DNA of 64,000 bases, taken from NCBI RefSeq assembly GCF_900104805.1, contig NZ_LT629751.1, positions 1,469,001 to 1,533,000 on the forward strand. The letters run 5' to 3'. This stretch comes from Pseudomonas oryzae (lineage in GTDB: Bacteria > Pseudomonadota > Gammaproteobacteria > Pseudomonadales > Pseudomonadaceae). The notes under the pieces were generated by a model. That model had not been told where the DNA came from. It searched no databases and saw nothing but the letters and a program-made list of their open reading frames with translations. A program made the position numbers and the translations under genes. Below, in pieces: positions 17,373 to 26,758 of this stretch; position 1 is the stretch's first letter, and every line of letters starts with the position of its first letter.

Positions 17373-17407
17373 ACTCAGCCTGTTCCCCTCTGGGAAGCAG
17401 GCTGAGT
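17373..17407 (+). terminator. Hairpin after the alcohol dehydrogenase
   Basis: ACTCAGCCTG pairs perfectly with CAGGCTGAGT, and the inner TTCCC/GGGAA extends the stem around a CTCT loop. There is no T-tract, but its position 12 bases after the stop codon fits a terminator. Confidence 0.65.
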
Positions 17408-17505
17408 GCCAAGGAAGGTCTGAAACATCCCCGATTTCCACGGGTTTCCATGGCATCTGATGAGCAAGTTGGGAAGGGGGGCTGCAGTGTGAGCACCAAG
17501 GTGTT

Positions 17506-17690
17506 TTATAACGGGATGAGGTGGTTCGGATCAGTCTTGTAACTTTCTGTCGATCGAGTCCAAGCATCGCAGATCGCTTTGATCGGAGTGCACCATCGTA
17601 GAGCCTTCAGATGCTTGACAAAGTTGCATGCCGTGAAGAATGTCTGCACATGAGCCCATCCATCGCGCGGACTGGCCGTCTGCGCGATGG
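17506..17690 (-). pseudogene. C-terminal scrap of an IS481/IS3-type transposase
   Basis: The - strand reads FFTACNFVKHLKALRWCTPI, then KAICDAWTR and DPNHLIPL before the stop, the characteristic end of integrase-core transposases (usually ...NPHHLIPG...). Only the last 60 or so residues survive; the rest of the element is missing. Confidence 0.6.
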
Positions 17691-17726
17691 GGGCAAGACC
17701 AGTGCGCGCGAGCACCGGCCGCTCGT

Positions 17727-19178
17727 TCAGAATGGATAGGTCTGATGGGCAGGCTCGACGGTCACCCATTTGACCTCGGTGAACTCCTCGATCACCGCGC
17801 TACCATCGAAGCGACCGTAACCACTGTGTTTCATGCCGCCATACGGGGCCTGAGCCTCGTTCTGTACAGTTGCGCCATTGATATGGACGCAACCTGCGTC
17901 CAGACGACTGGCCAGTTCGAGCGCGCGCGTCACGTCGGCACTGAAGATCGATGACGACAGCCCGTAAGCGGTGTCATTGGCGACCTCCAGGGCCTGCTCG
18001 GCGCCCTTGACGCGAACGACGGTCGTCACCGGGCCGAAGGTTTCCTCGTCGTAGATGGCCATGTCTCGGCGGACATGGTCGACCAGGGTCGGCCCCATCA
18101 GAGCGTTTTCGGCCAGGCCGCCGGCAACGATCTTCGCGCCTTTGCCGATAGCATCATCGAGCAGCTGATTGATCCGCTGCACCGAGCCCTGGGAGATCAT
18201 CGGGCCAACCACACAAGCCGGGGTGGAGGTCGGGTTACCCACCTCCAGCTGAGCGATTCGCTCGGCAAACTTGCTGACGAAGTCATCTGCTACGGTTTCG
18301 TCGACCACAAAGCGCTCGGTCGACATACAGATCTGGCCCTGGTAGAGGAAGGCGCCGAATACCGCTGCGTTCACAGCGCCATCGATATCGGCGTCGTCCA
18401 GAACGAGAAATGGAGCCTTGCCGCCCAGCTCCAGCAAGCAACGCTTGAGATGGCTGGCACAGGTTTCGGCGATCATGCGGCCGACCTTAGTGGAGCCGGT
18501 GAAATTGACGCGGCGCACGGTATTGTGGGCGACCAGCGTGTCAGTTACTGCTGCGGCGTCTTCGGGCGCGGTGATGAGGAAGTTCAGCACGCCCTCGGGC
18601 AGCCCCGCCTCGATGAAAGCATCGGCCAGCAGGGCATGGGTGCGCGGACTGCTTTCCGAGCCCTTGAAGATCACGGTATTGCCGCAGGCCAGCGGATAGG
18701 CGATGGCGCGTGCGCCGAGAATCACCGGACCGTTCCACGGCACGATGCTCAGGACGGTGCCCACCGGCTGGCGAAGGGTCATCGATAGTGCCCCGGGCTT
18801 GTCGGTCGGGATGGTCTCGCCTTTGATCTGCGTGGTCAGTGCCGCTGCTTCCCGCAGCAGATTCGCCGATGCGCCGACGTTGAATTGGGCCCAGAGCTGC
18901 GAAGCACCGATTTCCTCGGCCATGACCAGGCAGAATTCCGCCATTTTGGCTTCCAGTGCGTCGGCTGCAGCAAGCAGCAGGCGGCGCCGCTCGGTCGGTC
19001 CGGTCTTCGACCATTTGCGGAACGCGCGCTCGGATGAGTCGGCGACACGTAGAGCATCCTCCACGCTGCAGGCCGCGCCTTCGCTGATCGTCAGTCCGCT
19101 AAGCGGGTCGACACGCTGATACAGTTTTCCGCTTGAAGCATTGTGTTTCTTGTTGTCGATTACGAGTTGAACAGTCAT
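17727..19178 (-). CDS. Aldehyde dehydrogenase similar to salicylaldehyde dehydrogenase NahF
   Basis: 483 residues from ATG 19178. Catalytic Cys284 (YQGQICMSTER) and Glu250 (LLELGGKAP) fall at the same positions as in Pseudomonas NahF, and long stretches agree with it (GETIPTDKP, LSMTLRQPVG, SIVPWNGP, HINGATVQNEAQAPYGG, and the C-terminal EPAHQTYPF). It should oxidise an aromatic aldehyde to the acid with NAD. No naphthalene upper-pathway genes are nearby; its neighbours are a tautomerase and an alpha/beta hydrolase on the same strand. It may act on salicylaldehyde, vanillin-type or other aryl aldehydes; nahG and nahR in the same window make salicylate formation plausible. Confidence 0.85.
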   Translation of the reverse strand: MTVQLVIDNKKHNASSGKLYQRVDPLSGLTISEGAACSVEDALRVADSSERAFRKWSKTGPTERRRLLLAAADALEAKMAEFCLVMAEEIGASQLWAQFNVGASANLLREAAALTTQIKGETIPTDKPGALSMTLRQPVGTVLSIVPWNGPVILGARAIAYPLACGNTVIFKGSESSPRTHALLADAFIEAGLPEGVLNFLITAPEDAAAVTDTLVAHNTVRRVNFTGSTKVGRMIAETCASHLKRCLLELGGKAPFLVLDDADIDGAVNAAVFGAFLYQGQICMSTERFVVDETVADDFVSKFAERIAQLEVGNPTSTPACVVGPMISQGSVQRINQLLDDAIGKGAKIVAGGLAENALMGPTLVDHVRRDMAIYDEETFGPVTTVVRVKGAEQALEVANDTAYGLSSSIFSADVTRALELASRLDAGCVHINGATVQNEAQAPYGGMKHSGYGRFDGSAVIEEFTEVKWVTVEPAHQTYPF

Positions 19179-19588
19179 CAATCTTACCTTGAAAGATGTC
19201 AGTGATCGTCAGGTGGGGGGCTGACGGCACACGAAGGATTGGTTTGATCAGGGCGTGGCTGTGTGTGCATGCAGTGTTTCGAACAACCGCTGCAGAGCAG
19301 CGCCCTCCCGCTTCTGGATAAGGTTCGCATCGCTGAATCATCGAGCTTTGCGACCGTGAGCAATGCCTTCTGAGTGATATCGGCTCCGCGGATGGCAATC
19401 CATGGTCTTGGCAGGCAGGAGCCGAGATCGTCAACCTCATACCGCCAAGCAAGGGATGAGGCAGCCGAAGATCAAAAGGCTGCGCAAGAGAAAGGAGCTC
19501 CCGGCATCGCTGCCGATATCGGGCAGCCTTGGCGATTCAGCCGCACCACCGAATGACCGGCGTTCGCTACGGAGCCGAAGATGGCCAT
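19179..19588. other. 410-base stretch without an assignable gene
   Basis: No complete reading frame with recognisable content. A short - strand stretch (about 19257-19335, ending LQRLFETLHAHTATP before a stop) has the look of the C-terminal debris of a lost gene, but it has no start and I cannot assign it. Confidence 0.4.
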
Positions 19589-19786
19589 TCAGGAGTCCTT
19601 GTCGGGACCGCCGAACAGTTTTCCCGCCCCCGCCCAATCACTGGGGGCGATATCTTCGAAGATGACATAGATGTAGTTCGGATCAGTGCCAGTGTTCTTC
19701 ACGATGCTTTCGGTGATCTCGGCAGCTACCGCCTGTTTGGCAGCATGGTCCTTGCCTTCAAACCAGCTCACTCGTACAACGGGCAT
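19589..19786 (-). CDS. Small tautomerase, 4-oxalocrotonate tautomerase superfamily
   Basis: 65 residues from ATG 19786, with GAGGAA before it. The protein starts MPVVRVSWFEGK, so Pro1 becomes the catalytic N-terminus after methionine removal, as in all members of the superfamily. Position 11 is Lys instead of the Arg of true 4-oxalocrotonate tautomerase, and position 39 is Tyr instead of Arg, so a different substrate is likely. It stands between the alpha/beta hydrolase and the aldehyde dehydrogenase on the same strand. Confidence 0.75.
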   Translation of the reverse strand: MPVVRVSWFEGKDHAAKQAVAAEITESIVKNTGTDPNYIYVIFEDIAPSDWAGAGKLFGGPDKDS

Positions 19787-19896
19787 AATGGCTTCCTCTG
19801 AGAACATGAGTAAGGGGCATTGCGGTAATCGCTTTGCCCAAGTGCAACCCGGCTTCCAGAGCCGGACGTTCGACCGGAGGTCGGATCGAATTCCGC

Positions 19897-20901
19897 TCAG
19901 CGCATCAGGAACCCATGCAGGTCTGAACTGAATTTCAACGGGTTCTTCAAGGCCAGGAAGTGGTCCCCATGATCGGCTTTCGAGTACACGAACAGCGAAG
20001 CGTCGGGAATGACTGAGGCCATCCAGCGCTGACTGTGAAGCCAGTCGCTGTACTCGCCCGAGAAAATCGCAGTCGGTGCGTCGATCTTGCTGCGGATGAC
20101 GTCGCGCCAATCATTGGTCGCATGATCGAACAGCACCTGACCGGTATAGCTCATGTCATCGATGATGATGGACTGGGCGAACGCCAAGGCATTTGCGTAG
20201 TACGGCGAATCCATATGCGTTGCGTGCTCCAGAACCCTGGTGCCGGAAATCAGCATGTTGACCGGCTTCATCTGGGTATACGAGGCAATCATGCGCTCCG
20301 GGGATGAAGTGAAAGCTCCGGCGTCCAGGCGCTCCTGTTCAGTCCAGTCCGCGTGGCAGTAGATCGAGGGGGCCTGATCGATAAAAGCCAGCTTGCGAAC
20401 GCCCTGGGTACCGAACAGGTCGATATAAGCCCACAACACCGAGGCGCCCATGGACCATCCACAGTAATGTGCCGTGTCCAGATGCAGATGCTCGGCGAAC
20501 TCCTTGAGATCCATGGCAAACCGTGAAATCCGGGTGCCGAACGACACACGCTGGGACAGCCCCTGATTGCGGACATCCAGGACATGGACGCGGTAATGCC
20601 GACTCAGCAGAGCCATCAGGTAGACGTACAGCGCCCCGTTAGCCGACCAGCCGGGGATGAACACCAGGGGATCACCTTCACCGGCCACCCAGTAGGCGAG
20701 CTCCACGTCATCGCTGGTGCGAAAGCGGCCGATCTGCAGTCCGCCGAAATCCGACAGTCGCGTCGGTTGGCCCTCAATGGCTCGCGGGAAGGTGAAATCC
20801 GCCCCCAGCACGGCAAGTGCCGAGACGGGTGCAGTGTGCTCGATCGTTCTCAAGTCTGGTACCGGTGTGGACGCAAATGGCGGCGTATTCAAGCCGATCA
20901 C
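19897..20901 (-). CDS. Alpha/beta hydrolase
   Basis: 334 residues. The nucleophile elbow GWSMG (Ser150), the oxyanion-hole region FIPGWSANG (81-89) and a C-terminal histidine in KADHGDHF (near 311-314) define an alpha/beta hydrolase fold. The first 60 residues precede the usual fold start. The substrate is unknown; ring-cleavage hydrolases and esterases share this pattern. It is divergent from a LysR gene that starts 95 bases away, and probably heads an operon with the tautomerase and aldehyde dehydrogenase. Confidence 0.8.
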   Translation of the reverse strand: MIGLNTPPFASTPVPDLRTIEHTAPVSALAVLGADFTFPRAIEGQPTRLSDFGGLQIGRFRTSDDVELAYWVAGEGDPLVFIPGWSANGALYVYLMALLSRHYRVHVLDVRNQGLSQRVSFGTRISRFAMDLKEFAEHLHLDTAHYCGWSMGASVLWAYIDLFGTQGVRKLAFIDQAPSIYCHADWTEQERLDAGAFTSSPERMIASYTQMKPVNMLISGTRVLEHATHMDSPYYANALAFAQSIIIDDMSYTGQVLFDHATNDWRDVIRSKIDAPTAIFSGEYSDWLHSQRWMASVIPDASLFVYSKADHGDHFLALKNPLKFSSDLHGFLMR

Positions 20902-20995
20902 CCAAGCTCCTGCTCGAATGTCGGCTCATTCAATACTTGAAATCAAAAGGGATAAATATACAAAATGAAACGACATTCAAAACGAGTTGTTTGCA

Positions 20996-21886
20996 ATGGA
21001 CCGACTGGCCAGCATGAATGCCTTCGTAAAGGCGGCGGAGTTGGGATCCTTCAGCGCCGCGGCGGAAGTGCTGCAGATTTCGTCGCAACTGGTGGGCAAG
21101 CATGTCCATCATCTGGAGCAACGCCTCGGTATGCGGCTGCTGAACCGCACCACGCGGCGCCAGAGTCTCACCGATTTCGGACGCTCATTTTATGAGCGCG
21201 CAAAAATCATCCTCGCCGAAGTGGAGCATGCCGAAAACCTCGCTGCGGAGGCTCAGGCGTCACCCAGTGGGCGCTTGCGCATCAACGCTCCGGTCAGCTT
21301 CGGCATGCAGCAGTTGGCAGTGCACCTGCCCGAGTACATGAAGGCGTTCCCAGAGGTCAGTGTCGAGCTGACGTTGTCCAATCGCGCTGTGGATTTGATC
21401 GACGAAGGCTACGATGCGGTATTCAGGGTCGGCCAACTGGCCGACAGTGGGCTAATCGCCAGGCCTCTCGCTCCCTACAGACTCGTGCTCTGCGCCGCGC
21501 CGGACTATCTGGCGGCTCATGGCCCTTTGAATACGCCATGGGACTTGCAGGCACATGAGTGCCTGGGTTTCGCGCACACGGAGTTGCGCACGCAGTGGAC
21601 CTTCGACGGTCCAGACGGGCGGATCGTGGTGGCTGTCTCAGGGCGGCTGATGGTCGATCATGGAGAGCCGCTGCTGTGCGCCGCATTGGCGGGGCTGGGA
21701 ATCTTGCTTCAGCCCCTCGAGCTGGTTCGCAAGCACCTGGCGACGGGCGAGCTGGTTGCGCTGCTGCCGGACTATCAGGTGCCGACTCGGCCCTTGCACA
21801 TTCTCTATGCCCCGGATCGCCGCATCACTCCGAAACTGCGCAGCTTCCTTGACTTCGCCATAGCCACCTTCGGCCCGGAGGCGTAG
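20996..21886 (+). CDS. LysR-family transcriptional regulator
   Basis: 296 residues from ATG 20996 (MDRLASMNAFVKAAE). The N-terminal helix-turn-helix (SFSAAAEVLQISSQLVGKHV) and the substrate-binding domain have the DsdA/AaeR-like layout with RLRINAPVSFG. It is divergent from the alpha/beta hydrolase gene and most likely controls it. The AT-rich gap 20902-20995 should hold both promoters. Confidence 0.87.
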   Translation: MDRLASMNAFVKAAELGSFSAAAEVLQISSQLVGKHVHHLEQRLGMRLLNRTTRRQSLTDFGRSFYERAKIILAEVEHAENLAAEAQASPSGRLRINAPVSFGMQQLAVHLPEYMKAFPEVSVELTLSNRAVDLIDEGYDAVFRVGQLADSGLIARPLAPYRLVLCAAPDYLAAHGPLNTPWDLQAHECLGFAHTELRTQWTFDGPDGRIVVAVSGRLMVDHGEPLLCAALAGLGILLQPLELVRKHLATGELVALLPDYQVPTRPLHILYAPDRRITPKLRSFLDFAIATFGPEA

Positions 21887-21987
21887 CGGCCGTCCCTGGC
21901 CAATGCCGTTGTTTGGCGACTGCCGCATATCGGAAGGAGCAGCCGGCCCCGGTGGCCGGGCTGTCGCAGCGGCATCCAGGGCCAGCG

Positions 21988-22971
21988 CTATTCGAGCAGA
22001 TCCTCGATGGATTCGGCCGCCAGCTGATACGAGCGGCAACGCGCGGTGGGGGTGTAGATCCTGGCGTCGATCATCAGTTCGTTCGCGCCCGTGGTGGCAA
22101 TGAACTCACGCAGCCAGGCCCCAACTTCGCGCTTATCCCCGATGGCGGTGCAAGCCATCGCCTGCGCCAGTCCCTGCAATTCGCAGTTGGACAGGCGCGC
22201 CATGTAGCCATCCTCTGGCTGCGGCAACGGCCCCGGCACACCGTTGTGCAGGTTATTCACCCAATGGCGATGCGAGCTGGCGATGTACTCCGCTTCGTCG
22301 TGGGTCTCGGCGGCGATGACGTTCACCCCGGCGATCACGTAAGGCTGCTGCAGATGCTCGCTGGGCCGGAAGTTGGTCCGGTAATGGGCGATCGCCTGCA
22401 TCAGGAAACGCGGAGCGAAATGCGAAGCGAAGGCGTAGGGCAGACCGAGCTTCGCCGCGAGATCGGCACCTTGCAGGCTGGAGCCAAGAATCCACACCGG
22501 CACATCATGGCGGCCGGGTAAGCCCCGTGCCTCCTGTCGGCCGTTGTTGGCCAGGTAGTCCATCAGTTGCGTGACGTCGGTAGCGAAGTCGCGCTCCGAG
22601 GCGTCGCCGCGCATCGCCCGGATGCTCGGGCCGGCAGATCCCGGTGCGCGTCCGACGCCCAGATCGATGCGTCCCGGGAACAGGGTCTCCAGCGTGGCGA
22701 ACTGTTCCGCGATGACCAGCGGTGAATGGTTGGGCAGCATGATCCCGCCAGCGCCGACCCGCAGTGTCGATGTCGCCGCCGCCAGGTGCTGAATGATCAG
22801 GGTCGTGGCGGCCGAGCCGATACCCGACAGGTCGTGGTGCTCCGCCACCCAGTAGCGCCGGTAGCCATGTTTTTCCACGTGGCGGGCGAGCAGGGCGGCC
22901 TCTTCGAGCGAATGGGCCAGCCCTTTGCCTTCGCCGATCATCATGAGGTCGAGTACAGAGAGTGCGGTCAT
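21988..22971 (-). CDS. Luciferase-like flavin monooxygenase (MsnO8 type)
   Basis: 327 residues from ATG 22971 (MTALSVLDLMMIGEGK), behind GGAGA. It has the LLM-family features GYRRYWVAEHHDLSGIGSAA, GAGGIMLPNHSPL and the flavin-binding DLGVGRAPGSAG. Such enzymes oxidise substrates with O2 and reduced FMN supplied by a separate reductase; no reductase is adjacent. It is the last gene of a four-gene operon that starts at 25676 with a second LLM protein and includes two isomerase-like barrels. The substrate cannot be inferred. Confidence 0.83.
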   Translation of the reverse strand: MTALSVLDLMMIGEGKGLAHSLEEAALLARHVEKHGYRRYWVAEHHDLSGIGSAATTLIIQHLAAATSTLRVGAGGIMLPNHSPLVIAEQFATLETLFPGRIDLGVGRAPGSAGPSIRAMRGDASERDFATDVTQLMDYLANNGRQEARGLPGRHDVPVWILGSSLQGADLAAKLGLPYAFASHFAPRFLMQAIAHYRTNFRPSEHLQQPYVIAGVNVIAAETHDEAEYIASSHRHWVNNLHNGVPGPLPQPEDGYMARLSNCELQGLAQAMACTAIGDKREVGAWLREFIATTGANELMIDARIYTPTARCRSYQLAAESIEDLLE

Positions 22972-23024
22972 GGGGTCTCCATTTTTCAAGGATTGAACAA
23001 GGGGATGAAGGGGCCGCTCGACGC

Positions 23025-23834
23025 TCATTGCCCGCCGGCGAGCGGAGCCCACTGAGGGTGACGGCTCAGGCGCTCCTGCATCTCGCGGATGGTCGCCAGG
23101 GAGCGTTGCAGCTTCAGATAGACGTCCCCACAGTAGTCCCAGCCCAGCAGCCCGATGCGGCCGCGGTAGCCCATGCGCGACAGCGCGGCGAGCAAAGCGA
23201 AGTTGTCCAGTTCGCCGCGGTCTGGGGGTTCCATTGTGGCCACGCCGCCCCAGCCCAGCGGTGAAAGCGCTGAGCCGGACGTGGTCACCTGCATCAGCCA
23301 GGGCTGCATGGCGCGCAGACGACCCTCGAGGTCGCCTTCCTCGCTGGCATACCAGTGGTAGCCATTGAAGGTGGCCCCCAGCTGCGGGTGATCGAAGTGC
23401 TGGCAGATGGCGACGACCTGCGAAGTGGTTTCCGTAACGTGATGGCGGTGCGGGTACAGCGCCAGACGCAGGCCACGCCGCTCGACAATCGGCAACAGCC
23501 CTTCGATCACCCGCAGGATCGCCGACTCGCCATTGAGCGAGGACTGCACGGCGAGCTCGATCAGCTCCACGCCTTCGACGGACTCGACGATCCGTCGCAG
23601 CACGGCGTCGTTGCGCCCCTCGTGCAGAACCAGGTAAAGCGCCGCGATGTCCAGTCCGTGCTCGGCCCTGACGCTGGGCAGCAGCGACAGATCGGTCAAC
23701 GGCTGCCCACCCCATGCCGCAACCGTGATCGCGTCGTAGCCGATCTCCGCGAGCATTTCGCACTGCGAACGGAAGCTGTAGACGCCCATCGAGGTGTAGA
23801 AGAAGGAATCCAGCGCGTGAATCGGTAGTTTCAT
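23025..23834 (-). CDS. Xylose isomerase-like TIM-barrel protein (copy B)
   Basis: 269 residues of the sugar phosphate isomerase/epimerase-like fold: N-terminal HALDSFFYTSMGVY, then ALYPHRHHVTETT and FNGYHWYA blocks carrying histidines that could bind a metal. It is a clear paralogue of the next gene upstream; the two share LSPLGWGG, the pattern GE-DNF-LL-AL-R-GY-GR and C-terminal HPQWA. Sugar-isomerase folds of this kind act on sugars, inositols or hydroxypyruvate, but also on unrelated small molecules, so function is open. Confidence 0.7.
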   Translation of the reverse strand: MKLPIHALDSFFYTSMGVYSFRSQCEMLAEIGYDAITVAAWGGQPLTDLSLLPSVRAEHGLDIAALYLVLHEGRNDAVLRRIVESVEGVELIELAVQSSLNGESAILRVIEGLLPIVERRGLRLALYPHRHHVTETTSQVVAICQHFDHPQLGATFNGYHWYASEEGDLEGRLRAMQPWLMQVTTSGSALSPLGWGGVATMEPPDRGELDNFALLAALSRMGYRGRIGLLGWDYCGDVYLKLQRSLATIREMQERLSRHPQWAPLAGGQ

Positions 23835-23859
23835 GGAAAGGCTCTCTCGCGCTTTGGGG

Positions 23860-24660
23860 TCAGTACGCCAGCTGGTCCATCACCGCCCAGTGGGGGTGCT
23901 GCAACAGGCGATGTTCCATGGACCTGAAGGAGGTCAGCGAGCGACGCAGGTTGCCGTAGACGTCGCCCCCCATGCTTTCCCAGCCGAGGAAGGCGTAGCG
24001 GCCCTGATAACCACGCCGCGTCAGTGCGCCAAGCAGCACGAAGTTGTCCATCTCCCCCTCGTCCAGGGGTTCGATGGTGGCGGCTCCTCCCCAGCCCAGC
24101 GGCGACAGGCGGCAACCGGCGATGTTTACCTGCCTGAGCCAGGGCCAGAGCGCGTCCAGGCGCTGCTCGAGCGCTTTCTCCTGGGTTGCGTACCAGTGGT
24201 AGCCGTTGAACACGATGCCCAGGCGTGGATGGTCGAATTCCTCGCATAGGGCGACGGCCTCGGAGGTGGTCTGCATGCCGTAGCGTACGTGCGGGTAGAG
24301 CGCCAGCTCGATGTTCCGCCGCTCGCAGATCGGCAGCAGCCGATCGAGCATCCGGCGATCGGCATCAGTGACAGACTCACCGGAATGCAGGGCCAGCTCG
24401 ATGGAACCGCACCCCTCGACGCTCTCGAACAGTCGAACCAGGCGCGACTCCAGGCCCTGGCGGTAGATCGCGTAGATGGCCCCGACGTCCAGTCCCCAGC
24501 GCTCCTTGACCCGTGGCAGCTCGGCCAGCTCCTGGCTCCACCAGGACACCGTCAGCCCCTGGTAGCCAAGCTCGGTCAGCATTTCGCACTGTGCTGCCAG
24601 GGGATAGGTACCCAGGCGGGTCTGGAAAATGAAGTCCATAGCATGTACGGCGTGCTTCAT
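23860..24660 (-). CDS. Xylose isomerase-like TIM-barrel protein (copy A)
   Basis: 266 residues, roughly half identical by eye to the neighbouring copy B. It has ALYPHVRYGMQTT, FNGYHWYATQE and LSPLGWGGAATIEP. Its start overlaps the stop of the upstream LLM gene by 4 bases (24657-24660), so the two are translationally coupled. A side-by-side pair of barrels suggests either a heterodimer or two successive steps on related compounds (inference). Confidence 0.7.
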   Translation of the reverse strand: MKHAVHAMDFIFQTRLGTYPLAAQCEMLTELGYQGLTVSWWSQELAELPRVKERWGLDVGAIYAIYRQGLESRLVRLFESVEGCGSIELALHSGESVTDADRRMLDRLLPICERRNIELALYPHVRYGMQTTSEAVALCEEFDHPRLGIVFNGYHWYATQEKALEQRLDALWPWLRQVNIAGCRLSPLGWGGAATIEPLDEGEMDNFVLLGALTRRGYQGRYAFLGWESMGGDVYGNLRRSLTSFRSMEHRLLQHPHWAVMDQLAY

Positions 24661-25676
24661 GCCGCGCCCTCCACGGCAGTGTCGGCCGGGGAGACCGGCT
24701 TGCCGATGGGGAAGTGCGGCAGCACGTACTCACCCAGCTCGTCGATGACCTCTGCGGCAGGCCTGCGCTGCGGCTTGAAGTTCAGCGCAACGTGGCAGAC
24801 GCCCTGATCCTGCTGGCGCCGCCACAGGTCGATGAGCGTATTACGCCCGGCCCGCATCACGCGCCCCGGCTGCAGCGGCAGGTTCGGATCGCGGTCCAGG
24901 TCGAAGAAGGTGCCGTAGCCATAGGGCTTGAAGGGCATGCCGGTGCAGGCGACGCGCCATTGGTTGACGATCTCCGGAATGCGTGCCGGGTCGGTCAGGT
25001 ACCAGAGCACGCCGTCGGTGTGCCTGGCGATCCACTCCATGTTCTGCCCGGCCATGCCGACCACCAGGGTCGGCAGCCTAGCCGCACGGGGCTTGGGAAG
25101 CAGGTCGAGGCTGCCGTCGAGCTGCCCGTAGAACAGCGAGGAATGCATGGGCCATGTTTGCTCCGTGGCTGCCCGCAGCATGGCCAGCGCATCGCGGAAG
25201 CGATCTGCGCGGTCGTCAAAATTGCTGCCGAAGGCCGGATATTCGCGGGCGCGGTCACCGGTGGCCAGGCCGAGAATGAAGCGGCCGCCCAGCAGCTGGT
25301 CGACGCTGGTCGCCTGCTTGGCGACGATCAGCGGATCGCGCAACGGCAGCACGATGCCTGCGGTGCCGATGGCGATGTGCTTTGTCACCGCAGCCAGGTA
25401 GCCGGCGTAGACCAGAGGATCCAGAAGCTGACCGAGGTCGCCGAAGTTTGGGTCGTAGAACGGGACATCGCGTAGCCAGATCGCCGAAAAGCCCGCCTCG
25501 TCGACCTTTCGCGCCATGTTCTGGTGGTCAGCGAGTGTCGGCCAGGGGGTGTCGGGGTAGCTCTCGAGCGGTGCGATGAAGCCGAAGGTCAGTTGCCCCG
25601 GCTGAAAGATCCGGGCATAGCCGCGGTGCTCTGCGAGTTCCGGCGGCAGCACGGTGAGTGGGCGTGTGGAGTTCAT
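24657..25676 (-). CDS. Luciferase-like flavin monooxygenase
   Basis: 339 residues, first gene of the four-gene operon. LLM features: TFGFIAPLESYPDTPWPTLA, AIWLRDVPFYDPNFGD, GTAGIVLPLRDPL and FILGLATGDRAREYPAFG (flavin phosphate site). It is only distantly related to the LLM protein at the operon end. It starts 123 bases from a divergent LysR gene, which probably controls the operon. Confidence 0.82.
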   Translation of the reverse strand: MNSTRPLTVLPPELAEHRGYARIFQPGQLTFGFIAPLESYPDTPWPTLADHQNMARKVDEAGFSAIWLRDVPFYDPNFGDLGQLLDPLVYAGYLAAVTKHIAIGTAGIVLPLRDPLIVAKQATSVDQLLGGRFILGLATGDRAREYPAFGSNFDDRADRFRDALAMLRAATEQTWPMHSSLFYGQLDGSLDLLPKPRAARLPTLVVGMAGQNMEWIARHTDGVLWYLTDPARIPEIVNQWRVACTGMPFKPYGYGTFFDLDRDPNLPLQPGRVMRAGRNTLIDLWRRQQDQGVCHVALNFKPQRRPAAEVIDELGEYVLPHFPIGKPVSPADTAVEGAA

Positions 25677-25799
25677 GGTTGCCTCGTTTCGATACCGTCG
25701 GCCTGCATATCCAGGTCACGGGAAGCGCGACTATAGGGGGCACACCTTGAAAGAAAAATAAGCTAAAGTTCCGGTCTTTTCGGAATCCAAGGAATTAAT

Positions 25800-26705
25800 A
25801 TGAGCTCCCGGATGGACCATCTCGGCGCCCTTGGCGCCTTCGTCCAGGCCGCCGAAACGCGCAGCTTCACCGAGGCGGGCAGGCGCCTGGGGGTGTCCTC
25901 CTCAGCCATCGGCAAGGCGGTGGCGCGCCTGGAGGAGCGACTGGGCGTCAGGCTCTTCCACCGCTCCACGCGGGCCATTACGCTGACGGCCGAGGGCTCG
26001 CTGTTCCTGCAGCGTTGCCACCGTGTCTTCGCCGAGCTGGAGGTTGCCGAGCGCGAGCTGACGCAGGCGGCCGGCAAGCCGCAAGGCAAGCTGCGCATCA
26101 GCCTTCCGCAGTTAGGTGTGCGCCTGATGCCTCATCTGATCGCCTTCCAGCAGGCGTATCCCGCCATCGAACTGGAGCTGGACTTCAGCGACCGGCTGGT
26201 GAACGTGATCGAGGAGGGCTTCGACGCCGTCATGCGCATAGGTGAGGTACAGGACTCGCGTCTGGTCATGCGGGCGCTGAGCGGCTTCGGCCATCGGCTG
26301 GTAGCCGCGCCGTCCTACCTTGCCCAGCACGGCATGCCTTCGCATCCGCTCGAGCTCTCGACCCACGCTTGCCTGCACTATCGCTACCCCACGAGCGGCA
26401 AGCTCGATCCCTGGCCACTCGTGGAACGGGGCGAGCCGCTGCACCTTGATCTGCCCCAGACCGCGGTCACCAATGCCATCGACCCCTTGCTGGCAATGGC
26501 CGAGGCAGGGCAGGGGATAGCCTGCCTGCCGGACTTCGTCGTCGCAGACGCGATCGCCAAGGGAGTTCTGCTCGCACTTCTGGCCCCTTACGTCGAGGAT
26601 CGCCGCACGCTCAGTATCCTCTGGCCATCCAGTCGTCAGCCCCTGCCGAAGATAAAGGCGTTCGTCAATTTCATCGCTGAGCGTCTGGCGACGCCCATGG
26701 CCTGA
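25800..26705 (+). CDS. LysR-family transcriptional regulator
   Basis: 301 residues. The helix-turn-helix (SFTEAGRRLGVSSSAIGKAV) is followed by RLEERLGVRLFHRSTRAI and a standard effector domain ending in a short tail. An AAGGAAT site precedes ATG 25800. It is divergent from the LLM/isomerase operon. Downstream lies the end of the convergent efflux operon. Confidence 0.87.
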   Translation: MSSRMDHLGALGAFVQAAETRSFTEAGRRLGVSSSAIGKAVARLEERLGVRLFHRSTRAITLTAEGSLFLQRCHRVFAELEVAERELTQAAGKPQGKLRISLPQLGVRLMPHLIAFQQAYPAIELELDFSDRLVNVIEEGFDAVMRIGEVQDSRLVMRALSGFGHRLVAAPSYLAQHGMPSHPLELSTHACLHYRYPTSGKLDPWPLVERGEPLHLDLPQTAVTNAIDPLLAMAEAGQGIACLPDFVVADAIAKGVLLALLAPYVEDRRTLSILWPSSRQPLPKIKAFVNFIAERLATPMA

Positions 26706-26758
26706 TGGCAGTGGCCGCGCATCCGGATCGGATCCGGCTGCGCGTCATTTTCCCGAGG

